From: Pythium myriotylum | Taxonomy: Eukaryota > Oomycota > Peronosporomycetes > Pythiales > Pythiaceae | Assembly (NCBI GenBank): GCA_023091665.1 | Contig: JALJCQ010000021.1 | Coordinates: forward strand, 248,001-312,000 | Direction of reading: 5' to 3' | Length of the DNA: 64,000 nt | Shown here: positions 8,478 to 19,621 of the stretch, in pieces | How the letters are laid out: each line of letters begins with the position of its first letter | Numbering within the stretch: position 1 is the first letter of the stretch | Made by a program: the position numbers and the translations under genes | Notes under the pieces: generated by a model | The model's database searches: none | The model's input: only the letters and a program-made list of their open reading frames with translations | What the model was told of the DNA's origin: nothing

Positions 8478-10157
8478 AGTTGCCAGAAGACCGAGCGAGG
8501 GAAGGATGCGAGTGTGGGCTGACAGAGTAGAGTACAGCTTAGTAGGTGGGTATCTCTCGTTCAGATCACGAAGGCTCCACCGAGTCGTACCGTTCAGTAC
8601 TGTTCGCAGTATTGATCTGGAACCCCAGCAAGGAGCGATCCTGGTCAACGACCCGAAGGCTTCGGGTCGCATCGGTACCGCCGTTCTGCGCTGATCAACC
8701 TAGTATTAGTATGGCGCATCAGATGCCAAAGAGGACAGGTCTGCCGGATGTTTCTTGAAGTCGGCGGTGATCATGAGAGCGTGACAACGTGAGAGCGTGA
8801 GAGCGTGGCTGGGCTGGTTTGACTCATCTCCCCGTTTACTTTATCGCGCCTTCCCGCATACTGCCTCCGAGTCAACCACTCGCATTCACGAGCGAGCACG
8901 TGTTGAGTGCCGTGAGCCCGTGCAACTGACAGTGAGCTCGGCCCAGCTCAGGCCTCACGGCAGGCTGCGCAGACGGTCTGGTCTGAGAACGCGAGATCGG
9001 TCCAGACTCGGCAACTTCATCCTCTGGCATCTGATCTCGGTCACTGCTTTTTCTCCTCTGTCGCCGCTGGCCCCAGAATAATCTCTCAAGAAATCCTCCA
9101 GATCGCGAAACCGACGACGGGTCCTCCAGTACTGCACAAAACGCTAGGGTTCCGGCTCGCACAGGTCACAAGCGGTCACGGCGTGACTCGATCGCCCGTT
9201 TCATTCTTGAAGACCCGTCGATTCGTCGTCGGCTCCTGTCAGCCGCTGTCAACGACCCACCATCCGACCCACAGCGAGTAGAATCATGAAATGTTCGGAA
9301 TCCAGAGATGACACACTGGACGAGTTCCGCACTACAAAATTGCATGAAATGCGTGTACACACGTGGTGCGTTCAAGTCGAGTGCACTATCGGGTACCATG
9401 GAGGCCACGTCGCGAGCGAGCCTCGGTGTCTGGGGGAAACGTCGTTGATGGCTGATCAGCAGACGTTTTGGCTCGAAAGAGACGATCGGCTCGTGATATT
9501 TCGAGACGGAAAGCGAAAGAGTCGGAACCAATCCCAAAAAGTCACTTAAACCAGCCCCGATCCTTCGCCTCGTCGATCTGCCCGCAGTCTGATTACGCGC
9601 ACATAACCAGGACGCGATGTTGCGTGGAGGAAGAAAGACAACCGGTGATGAAAGCGGCGTCGACTAGGATTGGGCCAGGAAAGAATCACAGCCCAAGGTG
9701 GGGAGCCAGTCGATCCGGATGCGAAATGTGATCGCCTGGGATGGGATCAGATTGATGACACGGCTGAGCACAGACCAAGGGAGGTCCCCGAGACGGGGAG
9801 GGTGGTTGGGGGGGGGGGGGTCTTGTTGACGGTCAAGTGCTGTTGTCTTGTGGGTAGATGCACTGAAGTAGGTGCAGTTGAGTTGTGCTGGAGTGGTCAG
9901 TCGAGCTGGGTCGGTCGGTTCTGCATCAAGCACGGATGCGAGAAACTATGCGGCTGCCAAAAACCGCAGGAGAGGTCTGATGCCCAGAACTTGGACGCCG
10001 CCATCTCCTAATTACGTCGTGTCACTGTCGACGACTCCGACAGCATACCCACAACAACAAAGTACAGTACAGTATAGAATGGTACTGTACTCACCTAGGC
10101 TCGCACCTCCTGCTCTGCGTCTGAGAAGATCTCCTCTTGTCCAACGAGAGAAGGTTC

Positions 10158-10547
10158 TCACGCGTGCAGCCCTCTCGTCGACGATTTGGCGTGGCTGGGA
10201 TCACGAGAACAGATCGCCGGCAGTTCCTTCCACGGTTCCACAGACTTGGACTCATACATCCGATACTTCATGTACGGTAGTGCGCTGGTCTGAGCAGCGC
10301 GGGTTGAGGAAAACAGTGGCGCCTGTCCAATTGTGAAGTTTGGCTCTTTTGGCTTTGGCTGTATTACGACAGTCCCGTCTGCTTCCAGTGTACAGTATGC
10401 ACAGGAATGCACCGCATTCAATACATCTAGCATCGGTACGTACGGGGCATCATCGCGGCATGTAGACACGAGAGAACGCGCCACGATAGTTTCTACTCTA
10501 TGCTCAGAATGGACTCTGCACTCAGAATCGACTATATAGGTCTCCAC
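10158..10547 (-). CDS. Hypothetical 129-aa frame between B1 and C1
   Basis: A frame of 129 codons, present at 18531-18920, 27209-27598 and, on the plus strand, 50007-50393. The composition of its middle part (Cys, Pro and Trp spaced as in a folded protein) is compatible with a gene fragment, but no family was recognised. In the right arm the first residues differ (MEDLIDSE in place of METYIVDSE) because of a local sequence change, and the rest stays open. Conservation among the copies only reflects recent duplication, so it is weak evidence. Confidence 0.25.
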   Translation of the reverse strand: METYIVDSECRVHSEHRVETIVARSLVSTCRDDAPYVPMLDVLNAVHSCAYCTLEADGTVVIQPKPKEPNFTIGQAPLFSSTRAAQTSALPYMKYRMYESKSVEPWKELPAICSRDPSHAKSSTRGLHA

Positions 10548-10874
10548 GCCAAACGATAGCCTCGTCTGAAGACGCGGTCAATGGGGCCGCAACATTCCCC
10601 GCGCGCCTCACCCATTCGTCTTTTCAGGATCTCGTGAGCTTGGTCCTACTGCACGCAGCCAGGCTCGACTTTACGCGCGTAATCGCCAACGCGAACCTTC
10701 TTAATTTTTTTTTGTTGATGAAAATGGAAAAAAATAGAACATCGTCCTTCCGTACTATCTTAGGATAATCGACTGCAGCACTTGCTCTCACTATGATCAC
10801 TGATCACGCATTACATCCACACAGGATATTGTCCCTTCAAAGTTTGATCCTCGTTCCACGCAAGCCTCCTCTCA

Positions 10875-10929
10875 CCATACAGTGAAACCATACAGTGAAA
10901 GTATGCGTCCCGTTGACCATACAGAGAAA
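10875..10929. promoter_or_regulatory. Triple 13-mer upstream of C1
   Basis: CCATACAGTGAAA occurs in perfect tandem at 10875-10887 and 10888-10900, with a near copy, CCATACAGAGAAA, at 10917-10929, ending about 320 bases before the C1 ATG. It is repeated before C2 (19248-19302), C3 (27926-27980) and C4 (49625-49679, reverse). A regulatory role is inferred from position only. Confidence 0.35.
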
Positions 10930-11185
10930 GGAAAGGGCCCTCGGTCCCCCCATCTATGAGCCAGGCGCGACACGCGTCTCTGATCCGCCCCTGATCAGCG
11001 GGAGGTTGCTCCTCCTGAGCAGGGAGGGCGACTCGGTTCAACTTTGAGCGTCATGGCTCACACACACTCACACACATCCACTCCCAGCGTCCGATACTGG
11101 GACTTTTGTGAGCTTGGCCTTCTCACCCACGACGCGTCCGAGCGCACAGACCCAAACCGCGTCCTCGAGGGTCTCACGTAGCTGA

Positions 11186-11201
11186 GCTCACTTTGCCATT
11201 T
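11186..11201 (+). promoter_or_regulatory. Oomycete core promoter (initiator) of C1
   Basis: GCTCACTTTGCCATTT, about 48-63 bases before the ATG, fits the oomycete start-site consensus. Copies: C2 19559-19574, C3 28237-28252, C4 (minus) 49353-49368. Confidence 0.8.
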
Positions 11202-11248
11202 CATAGCAAACCACCAAGCCGACCGACCATCCACTCCGTCCGCCTACC

Positions 11249-12016
11249 ATGAAGACCGCCGCTGCTCTCGTCGCCGCCACGGCCGCCGTCGCCCAGGCCC
11301 AGAACGCCGGCATCAGCCCGCTCATCCTCGGCGGCACCGTCGTCCCGGCCGGCACCAAGACCTACACGGTCGGCCTGCGCCAGACCTCGACGGGCTCGGA
11401 CTTCTGCGGCGGCTCGCTCATCTCGCCCACGCACGTGCTCACGGCCGGCCACTGCAACGGCTACGCCAAGTACGTCGCGGTCGGCACGCACTACCTGAGC
11501 GGCTCGTCGGACGGTGTGCGCGTGGCCGTCAAGAAGGAGACGCGCCACCCGAGCTTCAACTCGGACACGCTCGCGTACGACTACAACATCATCGAGCTGG
11601 CGACGCCCGTGACGGCGTACGCGCCGATCAAGCTGTACTCGGCCGACTCGGAGACCTTCGCCGGCTCGACGTCGACCGTGCTGGGCTGGGGCACCACGTC
11701 CTCGGGCGGCTCGCAGTCGAGCGTGCTGCTGCGCGTGGACGTGCCGGTGCTCACGGACGCGGCATGCAAGGCTGCTGGTCTGAGCCTCTCGATCACGCCG
11801 ACCATGTTCTGCGCGGGTGGCGCCAAGAACAAGGACTCCTGCCAGGGCGACTCCGGAGGACCGATCATCCTCGAGCAGGCGTCGGGCGATGTGCTCATCG
11901 GTGCCGTGTCGTGGGGCGACGGCTGTGGCCAGGTCGGCAAGCCGGGTGTGTACTCGAAGGTGTCGTCGGTGAAGAGCTGGATCCAGGGCATTGTGCCGAA
12001 CGCCACGTTCGTGTAA
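11249..12016 (+). CDS. C1: secreted trypsin-like serine protease (S1A), GIP-related
   Basis: 255 aa. Signal peptide 1-17 (ending AQA), pro-segment to residue 25, ILGG at 26-29. The triad His68, Asp111 and Ser202 is complete and Asp196 predicts trypsin-like specificity. Sequon NATFV at N251. C resembles B in the first half (SDFCGGSL, NGYAKYVAVG) and A in part of the middle (YSADSETFAG). The C1 protein equals C3. C is the only type on this strand and diverges from B, so B and C may share upstream elements. Shortly after the stop lie GAGTCGAGT-like short repeats (12090-12127). Confidence 0.9.
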   Translation: MKTAAALVAATAAVAQAQNAGISPLILGGTVVPAGTKTYTVGLRQTSTGSDFCGGSLISPTHVLTAGHCNGYAKYVAVGTHYLSGSSDGVRVAVKKETRHPSFNSDTLAYDYNIIELATPVTAYAPIKLYSADSETFAGSTSTVLGWGTTSSGGSQSSVLLRVDVPVLTDAACKAAGLSLSITPTMFCAGGAKNKDSCQGDSGGPIILEQASGDVLIGAVSWGDGCGQVGKPGVYSKVSSVKSWIQGIVPNATFV

Positions 12017-12559
12017 GCGAGCGAGCGAGGGTGTTTGGTACGATCTCGTCTGGTGTGGTTCGTATCTCTAAAATAATTAGTCGGGAGATACTCGAGTCGA
12101 GTTTAGTCGGATCGAGTCGAGTCGATTTTGGAGCGTTGGGCCTGCGTTGGCTCTGGCGCTGTCTCTTGGGAAGCGTTTAAAATAATTTGATGTGAAAAAT
12201 TTTTAGGATCAAAATCACGGCTTTTATCCATCGGCCCTGGTAGGGTCGACGTGGATTCATGTACGAAGCTCCCACTACGTTGGCTTTCTCTTCGCTTCTT
12301 GGTCAATCGGCTCCGATTACTTATCGGATGGCGACCTCTGTTGCTATCGAAGCCTCTTACTTTCTACCTGCACTGTTCGAGAGGCAGACACAAGACATGG
12401 ATTGGCATTGACGCATACAATCGTGCATCAGATAGACGTCGTTGTCGTTGTGCATGAAGACGAGAAGAGCTCGGTGACCCAGGTTTTTCGCTGACTTAAA
12501 TGTCTTTCGAGCTCTCGCATTTCCGGCTCACACGCTATCTCCAGCAATGCAGACATCGA

Positions 12560-12950
12560 GTCCGGGAGTGTGGGGCAGCGGAATCGGTTGCAGGCAGTGC
12601 AAACGGTTGATCGAAAATGCTCAGCATCACATGAGACAAACGGAATCGAATGGCAGGAACTTCAAGACTGTAGACGCCATATTGTGCAAACATATCGAGC
12701 TCCCTCAACAAGATTCTTCGGGACAAATAGGCGAGTGAGAGAAGACTCGGGGACTCACTCGGCATCGCCAGCTGGATGCACATCCGCAAGGCAGCCAATC
12801 GTGTGTCGGACGCTGCAGCACACGCGGGAATGGACGCCGCCCAGAGCAGCCATGTGCTACACCAAACGACACGACCAGAACACTTGGTCGCCGCCGACCT
12901 TCTCGAAGACGATCTTACTTATCTGAGACTTGGAATCGTTCCCTTTACAC
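12560..12950 (+). mobile_element. Decayed LINE RNase H remnant
   Basis: In frame-shifted pieces the DNA encodes YRAPST, then DSLGIASWMHIRKAANRVSD and further residues up to about 12950. These align with the RNase H tail inserted in D (NYKAPSN; DSLRVRAWRHHPRAANRMAD). It is an older relative of that LINE family. The stretch before it (about 12180-12560) is a diverged homologue of 29280-29840, downstream of C3, and probably belongs to the same decayed element. Copy in unit 2: 20933-21323. Confidence 0.6.
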
Positions 12951-13282
12951 GCTATGCCGGCTATAGTTTCGGAGAGAGCCAACCGGTAGACCTCACCTTG
13001 TCAGTGTAAGACTGCTCAGGGGAGACGTAATGCGCGAGCTCGATTATGCACGCGTAAATGAGAGCGACTGATACAGCGGCGCGAATCGACATCACGCGAT
13101 TTCGCCTCCACCCATCTTCCAGTGGTTGTAGAAGCAGCGATCCGATGGCGAGAACCACAGCTAGCGGGTGGGAGCGGAAAGTGACTGCAAATTGTGATGG
13201 TTTGGGAGAATATTCGAGTGCGGCAAGATTCGTGGAATGCGAGCAGCCTCTCCACCACCGTGTACCTGCCAAGGCGGGACCA
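12951..13282. other. Stretch between the two LINE remnants
   Basis: On the minus strand a short frame (copy 21334-21645) encodes two hydrophobic segments. No family was recognised and coding is not established. Confidence 0.3.
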
Positions 13283-13286
13283 TTGA

Positions 13287-13512
13287 TCCATGGCTGTGTT
13301 GGCGAGGTAGTCGGCCATCTTGTTTCCTGCTCGTAATGTATGTTTGAGGTCGACCGCTTGGATATTGTTGAGGAGTCGTGTAGTTTTTTTCCTGTAGCAA
13401 GTCGACCTGGCTGGCCGCGGTGCCCGCTACTTGAGAGAGAACAAGTTTGCTGTCCCCAATGATCGTCAGTTGAATCGGAGTTTCGGCAAAGCGGGCTACG
13501 CACTCCTCGAGT
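13287..13512 (-). mobile_element. Internally deleted LINE tail (unit 1-2 junction)
   Basis: Same insertion as 21668-22167 but lacking 283 bp, including the poly(A) and 3' end. The junction is at TTGA (13283-13286), a four-base microhomology found at both ends of the missing segment. The right target copy (13513-13528) is intact. RNase H pieces seen on the minus strand include TIIGDSKLVLSQ. Confidence 0.8.
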
Positions 13513-13774
13513 ACCATTGAACGCGCTAGTCAAACGTCGCTACAATGCAAAGTCTCTCCCATTGACTCTCTCCATCCTTCCTTGCCGTCTTACCTTGTGC
13601 AGATTTGGAATGCGAAGATACTAGCATACCTGCATAACATCCGGACCTAGCAGGCTACTGCTGCCACTGAGCAACTCGCTGTAGGCGTTCACACAGTGGT
13701 AACCCACTACACTCCAACTTTCAACAACAACAACTGAGCAATCTCAAGTGATCGAAGACCGGTACTACATTTAG

Positions 13775-13780
13775 TTTATT
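13775..13780 (-). terminator. Candidate polyadenylation signal of A2
   Basis: AATAAA on the minus strand, 86-91 bases beyond the A2 stop. Confidence 0.4.
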
Positions 13781-13865
13781 GCATACGACACTAGATACTC
13801 GACGCTTCAAAACGGCCCCACCAAACAGAGTGACCAGCGCCCATTCAATCCTTCCACCACATTAC

Positions 13866-14630
13866 TTACACCCACGTGGCGTTCGGCGCGTTCGTCTGGA
13901 TCCAGCTCTTGACGTACGACACCTTCGAGTACACACCCGGCTTGTTGGTGCGGCCACAGCCGTCTCCCCACGACACAACACCGATGAGCAGGTCCTGCGA
14001 GGTCTGCTCGAGGATGATCGGTCCACCCGAGTCGCCCTGGCACGAGTCCTTGTTGGTCGCGCCACCGGCACAGAACATGGTCGGCGTGATCTTGGCGCCC
14101 GTGAGACCGGCAGCCTTGCACTGCGCGTCCGTGAGCACGGGCACGTTCACGCGGAGCAGCTCGCTCGACTGGGAGCCGCCCTCGGAGGTGGTGCCCCAGC
14201 CCATGACGGCCGCGGACTGGCCCGCGAACGTCTCCGAGTCGGCCGAGTACAACTTGACCGGCGGGAACTTGGACGGCTCGGCCAGCTCGATGATGTTGTA
14301 GTCGTAGGTGATGGTGCCCGAGTTGTAGCTCGGGTGACGCGTCTCCTTCTTCACGGCGATGCGCTCGCCATCAGTCGAGCCGCTCAGGTAGTGCGAGCCG
14401 ATGGAGATGTACTTGGCGATGCCGGCGCAGTGGCCAGCCGTGAGCACGTGCGTGGGCGAGATGAGCGAACCGCCGCACGAGGCCGAGCCCGTGATCGTGC
14501 GACGCAGACCGACCGTGTAGGTCTTGGTGCCGGCCGGCACGACGGTGCCGCCGAGGATGAGCGGGTCGATGTTGGCCTGGGCGTTGGCGAGGGCGGCCGT
14601 GGCGGCGAGGAGAGCGACGGCGGTCTTCAT
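13866..14630 (-). CDS. A2: secreted trypsin-like serine protease
   Basis: 254 aa, same domain plan and complete triad as A1 (His67, Asp110, Ser201). It has Glu118 (ELAEPSK) where A1 and A4 have Thr, and a local run of bases around 14248-14290 identical to D, which suggests a short conversion tract from D. It also has Thr in IQTNAP. The protein equals A3. The start is the Met directly before the signal peptide. Confidence 0.9.
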   Translation of the reverse strand: MKTAVALLAATAALANAQANIDPLILGGTVVPAGTKTYTVGLRRTITGSASCGGSLISPTHVLTAGHCAGIAKYISIGSHYLSGSTDGERIAVKKETRHPSYNSGTITYDYNIIELAEPSKFPPVKLYSADSETFAGQSAAVMGWGTTSEGGSQSSELLRVNVPVLTDAQCKAAGLTGAKITPTMFCAGGATNKDSCQGDSGGPIILEQTSQDLLIGVVSWGDGCGRTNKPGVYSKVSYVKSWIQTNAPNATWV

Positions 14631-16030
14631 GGAGGTGGCTGGAGGTGGTGTGCTTGGTGGTTTGCTGGCGGATTGCAAAGTGAGAGGCAGTCTCGACGAA
14701 TTACTCGAGGGACAGGAGGGCGGTCACTCCTGTCGTGCGGATCCCTCCGTTGCCGTTCAGGGCACCCACCGGATGATTCTGCCCTTTGGGTGAGGCCTCC
14801 AGCTGAGCCGTCGTGACCGACAGGTTGACAGGTGAGCGGGTAACCAGAAACGAGATTCGGGCAGGATCAGACCTTCACGAATCATGAAGTCGTGCAATCA
14901 TGTCGTTTCTATGTGCGGGTAGAAATTCGACCGTTTTACAGTAGTATGACCGAGTCAAAAGACGGTGAGGCCTGAAGACCAAACATTGTGCTTTGTAGGA
15001 TTTGGTCGAAGACTCGAGTGTGTGGCTGGCTGGTGGAATGGACTTTGTCGCTCGGCGGGTCCTTCAACCTTCTAGATCACGGGCGCCCACCCCTGTATTA
15101 AATTACGAGTCTGGTCTCCCTCACGTTATCGATTCAATTTGGCCAGGACCCAGACCGCTGAGCTCTCGAACACTACTCTAACGTTAGTAAAGTTAGTACT
15201 TTGTACACTACTTTTAGTATGTGGTCGACACCCACGATTGACAGGTGGGCCCCACCTGTCGAGTGTGTGCGTCGTCAACAACCCACTCGAACCCGGATCA
15301 GACACTCTGGGCGAAGTCAGGTCAGGTCGATCATCAACTATCGACTACCGCAGTTTCCCGCTGATTATACAGTACCTTATAACTCTCAGAGACACGCGTG
15401 TCGACGTGAGAAGGTCAGATTCCACACACGTGTTTGCTCTTATTGTGCTGGGCTACTTCACTACTATTGTAGTACCTGTAGCGAGAGGATAACGAATCGT
15501 AGGTTTTTGGCATTTTCTCAACGATATTAGCCTACAGTGTGTGTTGTGCTGGGGCATGCTTCCACGAGAATGAAGAAGAAGAGTCTCCGTTTTTCTGGAC
15601 AACGAGACGACCGAGTTGAGGGTCTCCTCGTCTTTTCTCTGCGCGCGTCTCGGAAAGTAATCAGACCGAAGTGAGGAAAAGATGCGGGGCAGCGAGAGAA
15701 CTCAGGCGTAAATTACGACGACCAGACGAGACGAGGCGAACCACGACGCTATGCCTATGGATGACCGCTAAAGCAGTACCCACTATTCCAGTACTTGAAG
15801 CCCAGCTCGAACCTTCACGGCCAACCGCAAACCCACGAATCCAACACACACAATGCCAAAAGAGAGAAGAGAAACATCCATTGGAGTTGCATACGACACG
15901 ACGCGATCCCCTCTTGCACTGCACTGCACTGCACTGCACTATTGCGCAGAGCAACAGCGACGGCCAGCAGGGACCGACGGGAATGACTAACTGTAAGTTA
16001 TCGCAAAAAAAAAAGGGAGGAGACGACTCC

Positions 16031-16792
16031 TTACACGAAGGTGGCGTTCGGCGCGATGGACAGGATCCAGCTCTTGGCCGACGACACCTTGGCGTACACG
16101 CCCGGCTTGCCCGCCACACCGCAGCCATCGCCCCACGACACGGCGCCGATGAGCACGTCGCCCGACGCCTGCTCGAGGATGATCGGGCCTCCAGAGTCGC
16201 CCTGGCACGAGTCCTTGTTCGACTTGCCGCCGGCGCAGAACATGGTGGTCGAGATCGTGCCGCTGAGACCAGCCGCCTTGCAGGCCGCGTCCGTGAGGAT
16301 CGGCACGTCCACGCGCAAGAGCTCGTTGGACTGCGTGCCGCCCGACGACGTGGTGCCCCAGCCCATGGTCGTGGCGGTCGAGCCGGCGTACGTGAGCGGG
16401 TCGGCCGAGAGCAGCTTCACGGGCGAGTACGCCGTCACGGGCGACGCCAGCTCGATGATGTTGTAGTCGTACGTGAGCGTGTTCGAGTTGAAGCTCGGGT
16501 GGCGCGTCTCCTTCTTGACAGCGATGCGCACGCCATCGCTCGAGCCGCTCAGGTAGTGCGTGCCGACCGCGACGTACTTGGCGTAGCCGTTGCAGTGGCC
16601 GGCCGTGAGCACGTGCGTGGGCGTGATGAGCGAGCCACCGCAGAAGTCCGAGCCCGTCGCGGTCTGGCGCAGGCCGACCGTGTAGGTCTTGGTGCCCTTT
16701 GGCACGACGGTGCCGCCGAGGATGAGCGGGTTGACATCGGCGGCGTGGGCGACAGCGGCCGTGGTGGCGACGAGAGCGGCGGCGACCTTCAT
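16031..16792 (-). CDS. B2: secreted trypsin-like serine protease
   Basis: 253 aa, identical in protein sequence to B1, including signal peptide and triad (His66, Asp109, Ser200). Promoter and leader are also conserved (initiator 16834-16849). Confidence 0.9.
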   Translation of the reverse strand: MKVAAALVATTAAVAHAADVNPLILGGTVVPKGTKTYTVGLRQTATGSDFCGGSLITPTHVLTAGHCNGYAKYVAVGTHYLSGSSDGVRIAVKKETRHPSFNSNTLTYDYNIIELASPVTAYSPVKLLSADPLTYAGSTATTMGWGTTSSGGTQSNELLRVDVPILTDAACKAAGLSGTISTTMFCAGGKSNKDSCQGDSGGPIILEQASGDVLIGAVSWGDGCGVAGKPGVYAKVSSAKSWILSIAPNATFV

Positions 16793-19621
16793 GGCGAGGG
16801 AGGTGGTGGGTGGTGGCTTGGTGGTTTGCTGGTGAATTGCAAAGTGAGCAGTTGCCAGAAGACCGAGCGAGGGAAGGATGCGAGTGTGGGCTGACAGAGT
16901 AGAGTACAGCTTAGTAGGTGGGTATCTCTCGTTCAGATCACGAAGGCTCCACCGAGTCGTACCGTTCAGTACTGTTCGCAGTATTGATCTGGAACCCCAG
17001 CAAGGAGCGATCCTGGTCAACGACCCGAAGGCTTCGGGTCGCATCGGTACCGCCGTTCTGCGCTGATCAACCTAGTATTAGTATGGCGCATCAGATGCCA
17101 AAGAGGACAGGTCTGCCGGATGTTTCTTGAAGTCGGCGGTGATCATGAGAGCGTGACAACGTGAGAGCGTGAGAGCGTGGCTGGGCTGGTTTGACTCATC
17201 TCCCCGTTTACTTTATCGCGCCTTCCCGCATACTGCCTCCGAGTCAACCACTCGCATTCACGAGCGAGCACGTGTTGAGTGCCGTGAGCCCGTGCAACTG
17301 ACAGTGAGCTCGGCCCAGCTCAGGCCTCACGGCAGGCTGCGCAGACGGTCTGGTCTGAGAACGCGAGATCGGTCCAGACTCGGCAACTTCATCCTCTGGC
17401 ATCTGATCTCGGTCACTGCTTTTTCTCCTCTGTCGCCGCTGGCCCCAGAATAATCTCTCAAGAAATCCTCCAGATCGCGAAACCGACGACGGGTCCTCCA
17501 GTACTGCACAAAACGCTAGGGTTCCGGCTCGCACAGGTCACAAGCGGTCACGGCGTGACTCGATCGCCCGTTTCATTCTTGAAGACCCGTCGATTCGTCG
17601 TCGGCTCCTGTCAGCCGCTGTCAACGACCCACCATCCGACCCACAGCGAGTAGAATCATGAAATGTTCGGAATCCAGAGATGACACACTGGACGAGTTCC
17701 GCACTACAAAATTGCATGAAATGCGTGTACACACGTGGTGCGTTCAAGTCGAGTGCACTATCGGGTACCATGGAGGCCACGTCGCGAGCGAGCCTCGGTG
17801 TCTGGGGGAAACGTCGTTGATGGCTGATCAGCAGACGTTTTGGCTCGAAAGAGACGATCGGCTCGTGATATTTCGAGACGGAAAGCGAAAGAGTCGGAAC
17901 CAATCCCAAAAAGTCACTTAAACCAGCCCCGATCCTTCGCCTCGTCGATCTGCCCGCAGTCTGATTACGCGCACATAACCAGGACGCGATGTTGCGTGGA
18001 GGAAGAAAGACAACCGGTGATGAAAGCGGCGTCGACTAGGATTGGGCCAGGAAAGAATCACAGCCCAAGGTGGGGAGCCAGTCGATCCGGATGCGAAATG
18101 TGATCGCCTGGGATGGGATCAGATTGATGACACGGCTGAGCACAGACCAAGGGAGGTCCCCGAGACGGGGAGGGTGGTTGGGGGGGGGGGGGGTCTTGTT
18201 GACGGTCAAGTGCTGTTGTCTTGTGGGTAGATGCACTGAAGTAGGTGCAGTTGAGTTGTGCTGGAGTGGTCAGTCGAGCTGGGTCGGTCGGTTCTGCATC
18301 AAGCACGGATGCGAGAAACTATGCGGCTGCCAAAAACCGCAGGAGAGGTCTGATGCCCAGAACTTGGACGCCGCCATCTCCTAATTACGTCGTGTCACTG
18401 TCGACGACTCCGACAGCATACCCACAACAACAAAGTACAGTACAGTATAGAATGGTACTGTACTCACCTAGGCTCGCACCTCCTGCTCTGCGTCTGAGAA
18501 GATCTCCTCTTGTCCAACGAGAGAAGGTTCTCACGCGTGCAGCCCTCTCGTCGACGATTTGGCGTGGCTGGGATCACGAGAACAGATCGCCGGCAGTTCC
18601 TTCCACGGTTCCACAGACTTGGACTCATACATCCGATACTTCATGTACGGTAGTGCGCTGGTCTGAGCAGCGCGGGTTGAGGAAAACAGTGGCGCCTGTC
18701 CAATTGTGAAGTTTGGCTCTTTTGGCTTTGGCTGTATTACGACAGTCCCGTCTGCTTCCAGTGTACAGTATGCACAGGAATGCACCGCATTCAATACATC
18801 TAGCATCGGTACGTACGGGGCATCATCGCGGCATGTAGACACGAGAGAACGCGCCACGATAGTTTCTACTCTATGCTCAGAATGGACTCTGCACTCAGAA
18901 TCGACTATATAGGTCTCCACGCCAAACGATAGCCTCGTCTGAAGACGCGGTCAATGGGGCCGCAACATTCCCCGCGCGCCTCACCCATTCGTCTTTTCAG
19001 GATCTCGTGAGCTTGGTCCTACTGCACGCAGCCAGGCTCGACTTTACGCGCGTAATCGCCAACGCGAACCTTCTTAATTTTTTTTTGTTGATGAAAATGG
19101 AAAAAAATAGAACATCGTCCTTCCGTACTATCTTAGGATAATCGACTGCAGCACTTGCTCTCACTATGATCACTGATCACGCATTACATCCACACAGGAT
19201 ATTGTCCCTTCAAAGTTTGATCCTCGTTCCACGCAAGCCTCCTCTCACCATACAGTGAAACCATACAGTGAAAGTATGCGTCCCGTTGACCATACAGAGA
19301 AAGGAAAGGGCCCTCGGTCCCCCCATCTATGAGCCAGGCGCGACACGCGTCTCTGATCCGCCCCTGATCAGCGGGAGGTTGCTCCTCCTGAGCAGGGAGG
19401 GCGACTCGGTTCAACTTTGAGCGTCATGGCTCACACACACTCACACACATCCACTCCCAGCGTCCGATACTGGGACTTTTGTGAGCTTGGCCTTCTCACC
19501 CACGACGCGTCCGAGCGCACAGACCCAAACCGCGTCCTCGAGGGTCTCACGTAGCTGAGCTCACTTTGCCATTTCATAGCAAACCACCAAGCCGACCGAC
19601 CATCCACTCCGTCCGCCTACC

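Larger units (their letters stand above)
8478..11185. other. B1-C1 divergent intergenic region
   Basis: About 2.7 kb separates the divergent B1 and C1 promoters. It contains a G homopolymer (13 G at about 9808-9820; 14 in unit 2, 13 in unit 3 and 20 C in the right arm), short direct repeats such as GTGAGAGC near 8785, and the weak frame described separately at 10158-10547. No other gene is supported. Copies: 16850-19558, 25505-28236, and 49369-52105 in reverse. Confidence 0.6.
5095..13527. repeat. Tandem unit 1 (A1-B1-C1)
   Basis: First of three direct copies of a block holding protease genes A and B (minus) and C (plus). Gene spacing is the same as in unit 2: A to A and B to B 8372 bp, C to C 8373 bp. 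The copies look nearly identical across genes and intergenic DNA. Unit 1 keeps about 90 bp of left flank that units 2 and 3 lack, and its right end carries the internally deleted LINE copy. Confidence 0.9.

Noticed and set aside
7299..8522. 407-codon frame antisense to B1 (also at the other B copies), and 345-355 codon frames antisense to A
   Set aside because: They mirror GC-rich codon use of the protease genes, encode Arg/Gly/Asp/Val-rich sequence without domains, and have no initiator. Treated as shadows.
8421..8672. 84-codon N-terminal extension of B1
   Set aside because: It lies upstream of the initiator and of a clear signal peptide, so it is promoter and leader sequence that happens to be open.
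9166..9537. 123-codon minus-strand frame in the B-C intergenic region
   Set aside because: No domain; its conservation among copies only reflects duplication.
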